From: Oscillospiraceae bacterium | Lineage (GTDB): Bacteria; Bacillota; Clostridia; Oscillospirales; Ruminococcaceae | NCBI GenBank assembly: GCA_021203065.1 | Contig: JAJQBX010000010.1 | Span: 1-64,000 of the forward strand | DNA: 64,000 nucleotides | Direction: 5' to 3' | Shown: positions 7,449 to 13,703 of the stretch, piece by piece | Layout: every line of letters starts with the position of its first letter | How positions within the stretch are numbered: position 1 is the stretch's first letter | The notes under the pieces: generated by a model | What the model saw: only the letters and a program-made list of their open reading frames with translations | Databases searched by the model: none | What the model was told of the DNA's origin: nothing | Program-made: the position numbers and the translations under genes

Positions 7449-8345
7449 GTGGATAACAACAAAAATCTCAAAGACATTGTTTCGAGCACAAACGATTGGG
7501 AGAACGAGATTTACAGTAATATGCTAGATGCATTAAATCCTATTGATAGTATCTCACCTACTATAGCAAGTAAATCAATCGATGCAATAATAGACACGAT
7601 TAGCAATTCTATTCAGCAAACAATGAAATCGATTAATCCGTTCTTAAGCTTTGCAAAAGAAATATTATCGGACTTTGCGTCTCAGCTATCCTCGATAGTC
7701 GAACAAATCCAAATTCCAAATATCAGTGAAGAACGAAAAAAAGAACTAACAGTTCGTTTTAAAACATGGGGTAAGTACGGATGGACTTTGATGCCCAATA
7801 CTGATATTACATCTTTCGATAGTTCTCCCGCCGATTTAGACGATGCTAATAGGATGGCTAAAAGTTGGTGTACGAGAGGCGATATAGAACAGTTATTTGA
7901 ATATTTGCATGATGTAAAAGGTGTAAAGAAGAGCGATTTGAAAGACGCAATTTTCCTTTACCGTTCACGACAATATAAGCCATGTGCAATGTTACTATTT
8001 TCCCTACTAGATGCAAAACTTATAAGGATGCAACGTAATGAAGATAGAGATAATCGTAATCGGCGATCTGTCGGAGCAACTGCGATTAAAAGGATAAAAG
8101 ACAGGGTTGAAAGAGAGCAAAACATTGATAATAAGCTATTTATATCATTATCTTATGTTAATTTGTTTGCCTGTCTTGGAGTCTTTTTTGAAGATGCCAA
8201 GGATTTTAAGAAACAACCTGACTTAATAAACAGAAACTTTCTTCAGCATGGTATGCTTACACGAAGAGTAAGAAAGAGAGACTGTGTTCAGTTGTTTTTA
8301 CTATACTACAATTTCCTTGAATTTTTTGAAATCATCAATAGCTAA
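7449..8345 (+). CDS. hypothetical protein with C-terminal HEPN-like RNxxxH motif
   Basis: 298 residues, GTG start with GAAGGGGGAA upstream. The gene is clearly more AT-rich than the housekeeping genes. The N-terminal 100 residues are polar helices with repeated I-D-x-I-S patterns. A C-terminal helical part (about 165-298) includes L-I-N-R-N-F-L-Q-H-G, fitting the Rx4-6H active-site motif of HEPN ribonucleases common in abortive-infection proteins. No partner nucleotidyltransferase is adjacent. A defence role is inferred from motif, base composition and neighbours. Confidence 0.5.
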   Translation: MDNNKNLKDIVSSTNDWENEIYSNMLDALNPIDSISPTIASKSIDAIIDTISNSIQQTMKSINPFLSFAKEILSDFASQLSSIVEQIQIPNISEERKKELTVRFKTWGKYGWTLMPNTDITSFDSSPADLDDANRMAKSWCTRGDIEQLFEYLHDVKGVKKSDLKDAIFLYRSRQYKPCAMLLFSLLDAKLIRMQRNEDRDNRNRRSVGATAIKRIKDRVEREQNIDNKLFISLSYVNLFACLGVFFEDAKDFKKQPDLINRNFLQHGMLTRRVRKRDCVQLFLLYYNFLEFFEIINS

Positions 8346-8388
8346 AGGTTTAGCAAAGCATCAGATATTAAAAGTAAAATGACAAATT

Positions 8389-8946
8389 ATGACCACCAAA
8401 TCCAATCCAACTATACATACCTTCGGAGAATTGCTTGATAAAGTCGGAAGCACAAAACACATCCATAGGCTTCCTCGTGCAGGCAGAATACGCAAGTCTG
8501 ATGCAGAAGTTCTGCTTACCGAGCAGATATTCGATGCCACCATTGCAGTTTTCGAGAATGGCTTCGTTATCTACAGTCGTAATAAACACGAAACTGTTAC
8601 CGAAGTTGATCGTTGTGCCAGCCCTGTGTACGCCTTTTCCGCCAGCACTGAAGAAGTCAAAGAAGGCTTTGGTGTGGCAGGATGCGAGTGTCACTTCATC
8701 AGAAAGAAAAATGGGATTATTCTTCTGTCAACTGTTCCGAGAGAAACTTTTCTTCAATATCCTTGGTATGTACCAATTGTTATCACCTGTGAAGCGAGGC
8801 TTGGCGATAATCAAGAGTCACGTGAAAGGTACCGCATAAAGTTTCATTTCAATGATGATAATTATGCTGGAGGATTTAATTCAAGCTCTGAAAGCATGGA
8901 AGATTTGCTTTTGTATGACAACAATCAGTGGTATGAATACGGTTGA
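8389..8946 (+). CDS. hypothetical protein
   Basis: 185 residues that I do not recognise. The frame is open on the plus strand with a plausible mixed alpha/beta composition; the opposite strand is open over only part of it. It opens T-I-H-T-F-G-E-L-L-D-K-V and has an R-L-P-R-A-G-R-I-R-K stretch near residue 28. No clear ribosome binding site precedes the ATG and it lies 43 bases after the HEPN-like gene, so it may be translated from the same message. No signal peptide or membrane segment is visible. Confidence 0.55.
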   Translation: MTTKSNPTIHTFGELLDKVGSTKHIHRLPRAGRIRKSDAEVLLTEQIFDATIAVFENGFVIYSRNKHETVTEVDRCASPVYAFSASTEEVKEGFGVAGCECHFIRKKNGIILLSTVPRETFLQYPWYVPIVITCEARLGDNQESRERYRIKFHFNDDNYAGGFNSSSESMEDLLLYDNNQWYEYG

Positions 8947-8952
8947 ATAGTA

Positions 8953-10056
8953 CTATCCCCAAATTCCAAACTCCTGCATTGCCTGCTCTGGCGTGGCGTC
9001 AGGATTATCCATCATCCACTGAATGACTTCCATCTGTCCTTCTATTCTTTCGTCTATATTATCTGTGCCGTTATCGTTGTCATCTCTCCAATGAAAGGCT
9101 TTTCTATATTTCGGTTTTTCATCTATATAGTCACACAGATAATTATACGTAGATAAAACATCATCAGCATACTCAGTGCGATTGTTATACTCCCACGCCA
9201 AGGAATGTATTGCTAATTCATTGCCTTTTGATATATCGTACTTTCCTGTAGATTTCTCGTTAGCCCAGCCAAGGAATGCAGTGATAGTTTCCTCGTTTGA
9301 CATTGGCTTTTTTGATTTCCACTGCATGATTCCAACAGTTGTCTCTCTGCCAAATCTGACCATTACATTTTCAGCGCACCTGATCAATGAACCTCTGTTG
9401 TAATTTTCCATAATCATAACAGCAAATGTAAAGGCGTTCAGATAACGATTTTTTGCCGTAAGTTGAAACAGATCACTGTACTTTTTGTAGAACTTTTCAA
9501 ACTTACGGATTATATATTGATTGATTTGCTTTTTACTTAGCACATCATTCTGCGTCACTTTCTTATCCAACACTTGCTTTATAAACTTATATACAATAAG
9601 TGCTACTGCTAACCACAACTCGACTCTTATTTCGTCCACTGTCAACAGAATTGTATTTTCCGAAAGCAAAAACCACTTGCACAAAATAAACGAAATCACC
9701 ACCCCCAAAAAAGCTACGCAAAGCTCGTATTTTGGTGAATACAGTTCTTTACGTCTGAGTATTACACGTATCAGTATAAATCTGTAAAGATAATACGAAA
9801 CAGTATATATTATCAACCGCATATTTGCTATATCAGGAAAACACTTTTGGGCGAGCAAAAACAAAAATACTATAATGACGTTTGGCATAAAAATATTCAT
9901 TAGTATATTCGTCGTCATCGGCAAATTTCTATCATCAGAAAATGTAAATACAGCATATTGGCGTTCTACGTTTCCGACGCTATTAAGTGTACTTCCTGCC
10001 CATGATATAATGTGTTGAGTGAGAATTGCAGTTATAATTAGTATTACATAGCCCAC
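8953..10056 (-). CDS. multi-pass membrane protein with cytosolic C-terminal domain
   Basis: 367 residues. Four to five hydrophobic segments fall in about the first 165 residues, followed by a basic linker and a roughly 190-residue soluble domain. This contains V-M-I-M-E-N-Y-N-R-G-S-L-I-R and later T-T-V-G-I-M-Q, which recall the catalytic Glu region of lysozyme-like transglycosylases, but the similarity is weak and a murein-active domain should face outward. A TM plus effector layout is common in defence effectors. GGAGGAAAAAT precedes the ATG. It lies downstream of the AAA ATPase and the rloB-like remnant on the same strand and may be transcribed with them. Confidence 0.6.
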   Translation of the reverse strand: MGYVILIITAILTQHIISWAGSTLNSVGNVERQYAVFTFSDDRNLPMTTNILMNIFMPNVIIVFLFLLAQKCFPDIANMRLIIYTVSYYLYRFILIRVILRRKELYSPKYELCVAFLGVVISFILCKWFLLSENTILLTVDEIRVELWLAVALIVYKFIKQVLDKKVTQNDVLSKKQINQYIIRKFEKFYKKYSDLFQLTAKNRYLNAFTFAVMIMENYNRGSLIRCAENVMVRFGRETTVGIMQWKSKKPMSNEETITAFLGWANEKSTGKYDISKGNELAIHSLAWEYNNRTEYADDVLSTYNYLCDYIDEKPKYRKAFHWRDDNDNGTDNIDERIEGQMEVIQWMMDNPDATPEQAMQEFGIWG

Positions 10057-10149
10057 TATATTTTTCCTCCTACTTATCCGTTAACCTGATGGTTAGCGAC
10101 TTTTTTATATAATTTCCCTGATTGTTGTATCAGTTACACGCAAAGTTTA

Positions 10150-10266
10150 TGCATATCCCGTTGCTTCGGTATCCGTCACCACCAGATAGTATCCCATTTC
10201 CGAAACTCATCTTGCCGTTTGCTGACTGCGTGGCTTTCTGCTTCCGGTTCTATCCTTTCGAGCCAT
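10150..10266 (-). pseudogene. decayed RloB-like nuclease gene fragment
   Basis: The frame starts ATG directly after the ATPase stop (TGAATG) and reads a basic N-terminus (MARKDRTGSRK...), one in-frame TGA after 19 codons, then V-S-E-M-G-Y-Y-L-V-V-T-D-T-E-A-T-G-Y-A and a stop. The Y-L-V-V-T-D-T-E-A-T block resembles the start of the RloB (AbiLii-type) family that normally follows this class of ATPase. The remainder of the gene (some 150 residues) is missing. Assignment rests on about 15 residues plus the exact gene order. Confidence 0.5.
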
Positions 10267-11526
10267 TCAACCTTCCTCCTCCAGAAACTGTATCGTTTTC
10301 AAAGATGGGATTGCTCCATATTTACCAAGCAGGTAATTTTTCTCGTAACTCTCATCTTTCCTTATTCTGGCTCCTGTTTCGTCCACAAAATCCGCAAGAG
10401 AATATAACGTTGAAACTCCTGCATCATCCTTTTCCGTAAACCAAATCTCATCTCGCCGCAAAAGTTGATTTGATAATTGCCATGTATCATGTGTTGTAAA
10501 AATCAACTGCGCATGATTACGATTTGTTTCTGGATTAAGAAATGTCAAAATAATATTTCTCACCAACAATGGATGTAATCTGGCGTTTAGTTCATCTACG
10601 AAAAATACGCCTCCACTATTCAGTACGCGTTCCAAGTCGGGGTATAAAGCAAACATTTTCAGCGTTCCCGCCGACTCGTCTGCCAATGGTATTTTCGACA
10701 TTTCATCAGAGCCTCTCTTTTGATGCAGAGCATCAATCATATATCTTTCATCTTTTGCATCGTCCTGCTGTGGAATCTTTGTAACTTCAAATCCTTTGAT
10801 TGTTTCGTCAAATGATGCAAAGTAGTCAACTACTTTCTCCCTCACACTTTCATCATTAACAAATCCTTTTGGAAGACGCCTTGATATAAATAAGTTTGTC
10901 ACTACATTTCCAAAGTCAGCAAATTTGTTATTTAGAAACCAATCCCTGACCAGTTTGCATTTTGCGATCTTAAGTTTTGCCCCAAGGGATACGATTAAGA
11001 CCTGTTTTTCTAATGCTACTTCAATATTCTTCCTGCTTGCTTTCGGGATTCCTGAGACATCCAGTGTTTCCTTATCTCGATAGAAAATCGTAGAATACTT
11101 TCTGGCAGTGCGAGCTTTATAATTCAACCACTCTTCAGTAACACCATCTTCGCCGATGCAGAACCCATAGTTATATGATTTTTCCGTCTTATCTCCTGGA
11201 ACTGTGAAATAAACTTCAAAACTCGTGTCGCCCTTTTCAGAAGACACATCAAACAGAAACGGGTGCGGTCTTACATCTTCAAATCTTCTTTCATCATCAC
11301 CATATTTAAAAGAATCAACAACATATTTGCTCATATACTCAAAGGCACAATACACATTGGATTTTCCGCTCGCATTTGCTCCATATATCGCTGCAACCGG
11401 TAATATTTTTTCATCACCAACGGTCACGACTCTTTCTGAAAATTCAGTCATTTTTGCCGCAGACAAATCTAAAGTTGTATCATCGCAGAATGAATTAAAA
11501 TTCTTAAAGTTGAATTGTATAAGCAT
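10267..11526 (-). CDS. AAA family ATPase (RloA/AbiLi-like, OLD-type)
   Basis: 419 residues from the ATG at 11526, preceded by GAAGG. Residues about 45-56 carry the Walker A A-I-Y-G-A-N-A-S-G-K-S-N. The C-terminal half has the signature-like L-A-D-E-S-A-G-T, the Walker B G-V-F-F-V-D-E-L-N-A-R-L-H-P and the switch F-T-T-H-D-T. This is the AAA_21/OLD-like ATPase that pairs with an RloB nuclease in abortive-infection loci. Here the following rloB-like gene is reduced to a fragment, so the ATPase may be an orphan. A promoter TTGACT-N16-TATAAT lies at 11560-11587. Confidence 0.8.
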   Translation of the reverse strand: MLIQFNFKNFNSFCDDTTLDLSAAKMTEFSERVVTVGDEKILPVAAIYGANASGKSNVYCAFEYMSKYVVDSFKYGDDERRFEDVRPHPFLFDVSSEKGDTSFEVYFTVPGDKTEKSYNYGFCIGEDGVTEEWLNYKARTARKYSTIFYRDKETLDVSGIPKASRKNIEVALEKQVLIVSLGAKLKIAKCKLVRDWFLNNKFADFGNVVTNLFISRRLPKGFVNDESVREKVVDYFASFDETIKGFEVTKIPQQDDAKDERYMIDALHQKRGSDEMSKIPLADESAGTLKMFALYPDLERVLNSGGVFFVDELNARLHPLLVRNIILTFLNPETNRNHAQLIFTTHDTWQLSNQLLRRDEIWFTEKDDAGVSTLYSLADFVDETGARIRKDESYEKNYLLGKYGAIPSLKTIQFLEEEG

Positions 11527-11559
11527 ACTGCCACCATCCTTCTTAAGCATTGTAATACC

Positions 11560-11587
11560 ATTATACTCATTTTTTCTTAAAAGTCAA
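11560..11587 (-). promoter_or_regulatory. promoter of the AAA ATPase gene
   Basis: On the minus strand TTGACT (11582-11587) and TATAAT (11560-11565) are 16 bases apart, about 35 bases upstream of the start. Confidence 0.65.
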
Positions 11588-11674
11588 CACTTTAATGAGG
11601 CTTTTTCTCATTTAAATGTGCTTTTTATGAAAGTGAGCTGATTACTTCACCAATTATCGCCCACATACACATCT

Positions 11675-11713
11675 AACCACATCGGCAAAAAATTAAAATT
11701 TGCCGATGTGGTT
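11675..11713. repeat. 15-base perfect inverted repeat, copy 1 (terminator-like)
   Basis: AACCACATCGGCAAA (11675-11689) pairs perfectly with 11699-11713 around a 9-base A/T loop. The same palindrome occurs at 15817-15856. Both lie on the 3' side of a partial sigK copy. It may be a bidirectional terminator or a small mobile repeat. Confidence 0.7.
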
Positions 11714-11731
11714 ACTGTTACTCACTATTAC

Positions 11732-11850
11732 CTTCCCTTAAAATACCTCTCCCAAGTCCTCTTAACCATCCTGACCTCATCCCTCTCCCACTTCCTAAGA
11801 TTGCCGGGCGATGTGCCGAGGAGGGCAGCGTATTCTTCATAGATGCAAAA
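11732..11850 (-). pseudogene. C-terminal fragment of a helix-turn-helix protein
   Basis: On the minus strand the frame reads Y-E-E-Y-A-A-L-L-G-T-S-P-G-N-L-R-K-W-E-R and then D-E-V-R-M-V-K-R-T-W-E-R-Y-F-K-G-R and a stop at about 11732. The sequence fits the recognition helix and tail of a small HTH protein of the kind carried by mobile elements. A stop codon lies a few codons upstream and no start is available, so only a remnant is left. The 130 bases between it and the truncated sigK show no coding. Confidence 0.55.
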
Positions 11851-11985
11851 CCATCAACGGTGCGACTTCAATCCGCCCTGTTATATTTGAAGCGACTATG
11901 TAACCATGCTCGCTAATATACCAAAAAGGCTTCCAAATCGAGCCGAAAATATGATTCTAGTGGTCATTTTCAGATATTGATTCCG

Positions 11986-12333
11986 TTATGTACTGATAGC
12001 ATTTTCGATACACCTCGCCCCAAACGCCGCAAAGCGGTTTCCCTTGCTTGGGTCGAACGAATTAACCGCCTTGATGAGCCCGACCGTGCCGATTGAGATG
12101 AGCTCCTCCTGCTCGTCGCCAGTGACGTAATACTTCTTCACGATGTGCGCAACGAGCCTAAGATTGTGGAGGATGAGGCTGTCCCGTGCGGCGGTGTCTC
12201 CCTCCGAAAAAGCCTTGAAAAGCCGCTCCTCCTCGTCAGGGCTCAGAGGTTTCGGAAACGAGCTCTTTTCCTCGATGTGGAGGGCGAACCAGAGCAGACG
12301 GCTGAATATATTTGAGATTATCTTGAAAAACAT
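11986..12333 (-). pseudogene. N-terminal half of a second sigK, truncated
   Basis: 115 codons nearly identical to residues 1-105 of the intact SigK at 2864-3550 (first differences K/S at 5 and R/H at 12), including region 2. Identity stops abruptly at R-C-I-E-N: the intact gene continues E-I-L-M-H, this copy A-I-S-T-stop. By memory the Bacillus subtilis skin element splits sigK at the same E-N-E codons. The start, ribosome binding site and hairpin are preserved, so the fragment could still be expressed, but it lacks the -35 recognition region. Confidence 0.85.
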
Positions 12334-12338
12334 GTTAT

Positions 12339-12367
12339 CACCCCGTTAAGTATATTCGGGCGGGGTG
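12339..12367 (-). promoter_or_regulatory. inverted repeat over the truncated sigK ribosome binding site (copy 2)
   Basis: CACCCCG (12339-12345) and CGGGGTG (12361-12367) pair over seven bases around TTAAGTATATTCGGG, matching copy 1 in sequence and in position relative to the start codon. Confidence 0.65.
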
Positions 12368-12384
12368 GGGTTGATGAGGCGTGC

Positions 12385-12413
12385 ATAAAAAAAGCGACCA
12401 CAAAGTCGCTCCA
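12385..12413 (-). terminator. terminator after the HExxH gene
   Basis: On the minus strand AGCGAC, TTTGTG, GTCGCT then TTTTTTT, immediately after the stop codon of the HExxH gene and upstream of the truncated sigK. Confidence 0.8.
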
Positions 12414-12875
12414 TTATCCAAGATTATTCAGCCCGTCAAACAGTTCTTCAAACGACTTCTTACTCTCGCATCTGCCGAATGACAGGCTCTTGTCTTCGCC
12501 AAAGGCGTTGAGGAAGCACTTTGTCAGCTCCTCGACGGTGATTTCGAGGTTCAGGAAGAAATTGGTGTAGGCGAGATTCGAGGCTGCGGTACCGTCATCG
12601 AAAGTGGACGTGATCATCGACTCGGTGAACTGATCCAGTGGGTACATTTTCAGGTGCATAAGCTCATGGCAGATGATCTCCTCGGGGTTGCCCCAGTTCG
12701 GTCCTGCTTGGTTCAGGATAAGGATTGCTTTCCGGTCGTCGCAGTCGATTTTTATGTCGCCGGTTTTCGGGAACGACGGGTCGGCGCGCAAATCAAGTCT
12801 CACGTCCCAATTATTCCTGATTCGCAGGATTTCCGTCCACTTTTCAAGCAGACGTTGAATTTCGGATTCGGGCAT
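12414..12875 (-). CDS. small HExxH-motif putative metallopeptidase
   Basis: 153 residues. I-I-C-H-E-L-M-H-L-K near residue 70 gives the zinc-binding HExxH motif of minigluzincins and ImmA/SprT-like proteins. The N-terminal R-N-N-W-D-V-R-L-D-L segment matches a domain that precedes such motifs. There is no signal peptide, so it acts in the cytoplasm. AGGAGGGAAATCT precedes the ATG, and promoter block copy 2 lies 30 bases further up. It is the only cargo gene between this promoter block and the truncated sigK. The substrate is unknown. Confidence 0.7.
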   Translation of the reverse strand: MPESEIQRLLEKWTEILRIRNNWDVRLDLRADPSFPKTGDIKIDCDDRKAILILNQAGPNWGNPEEIICHELMHLKMYPLDQFTESMITSTFDDGTAASNLAYTNFFLNLEITVEELTKCFLNAFGEDKSLSFGRCESKKSFEELFDGLNNLG

Positions 12876-12905
12876 AGATTTCCCTCCTGAAGTTTAATCG
12901 TTGAA

Positions 12906-12964
12906 ATCAGTATAGCATATCAGAGTGAAAAAAGCAAGGCAGCGAAGGCGGATTTGTGGATTTC
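12906..12964 (-). promoter_or_regulatory. repeated promoter block, copy 2
   Basis: 59 bases with five differences from 4678-4736. On the minus strand TTGCTT (12932-12937) and TATACT (12909-12914) are 17 bases apart and drive the HExxH gene. The block ends in the last codons of the TetR gene. Confidence 0.75.
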
Positions 12965-12968
12965 CCTC

Positions 12969-13535
12969 TCATTCACTCCCCGCCATCCCCTCAAAATTCA
13001 AATCCACTTTAGCGAGCATTCGGACAACTTCTTCTTTTCCCAGTGCGTAATTTCCTTTCGCCCACATTGTCAGAATCGCAACGCACCCGTTGACATAGTA
13101 GGAGGTGAGGAATCTCATTTCGTCTGAGATGGCAGACAAGTTGTCCTCATACATCCAGATGTCAATATATTTTCTCTCAAGAAGCGAACAAGCCTTGCTT
13201 TTGAACGCATTGTCATTCTCACTGCACAGAAGCATATAAAACAGCCTCTGGTTTTCGTACATATAATCCACAACAGTCTCATACACTCCGGCATAGAGAT
13301 GCGACGGGTCTTTCCTTACGAGATTTTCAAGTTCTCCAAGGATTCTGTTCTCGATTTGTTCATACAGATCGTAAACATCATGATAGTGCGAGTAAAAGGT
13401 AACACGGTGGACATCCGCTAAGTCCGCTAATTCCTGAACGGTTATATGATGCAAATCTTTATGAAGCATAAGCTCGGCAAGAGCGTTTTGTAAAGCCTTT
13501 TCTGTTTTCCTTACCCGTCTGTCTTCTGTATTCAT
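12969..13535 (-). CDS. TetR/AcrR family transcriptional regulator
   Basis: 188 residues. The N-terminal HTH (about 8-55) reads T-E-K-A-L-Q-N-A-L, I-T-V-Q-E-L-A-D-L-A-D-V-H-R-V-T-F-Y-S-H-Y, the classical TetR recognition helix. The rest is helical and variable, as expected for a ligand-binding domain. GGGAGGAAATT precedes the ATG. The gene is divergent from the flavin reductase at 13704, and the shared gap holds two inverted repeats, so it most likely represses that gene and itself until a substrate binds. Confidence 0.9.
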   Translation of the reverse strand: MNTEDRRVRKTEKALQNALAELMLHKDLHHITVQELADLADVHRVTFYSHYHDVYDLYEQIENRILGELENLVRKDPSHLYAGVYETVVDYMYENQRLFYMLLCSENDNAFKSKACSLLERKYIDIWMYEDNLSAISDEMRFLTSYYVNGCVAILTMWAKGNYALGKEEVVRMLAKVDLNFEGMAGSE

Positions 13536-13550
13536 AATTTCCTCCCTGTT

Positions 13551-13579
13551 AATTTACATTTCTGCCTGTGGTGTAAATT
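13551..13579. promoter_or_regulatory. candidate TetR operator 1
   Basis: AATTTACA (13551-13558) and TGTAAATT (13572-13579) are perfect inverted arms with a 13-base spacer, placed close to the TetR start codon. Confidence 0.55.
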
Positions 13580-13629
13580 AAGCTACATTCAGCGGCAAAC
13601 TGAATATTGTAAAACTACATAAAATACAT

Positions 13630-13645
13630 TATACTTATAAGTGTA
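13630..13645. promoter_or_regulatory. candidate TetR operator 2
   Basis: TATACTTATAAGTGTA is a 16-base palindrome with a single mismatched pair and a perfect ACTTATAAGT core. It sits between the divergent genes near the presumed promoter of the reductase. Confidence 0.55.
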
Positions 13646-13703
13646 GCGTAAGTCAAGACGATTTTCACTATGGATACATGATTTGCAGGAGGTAGAGGTA
13701 CAT

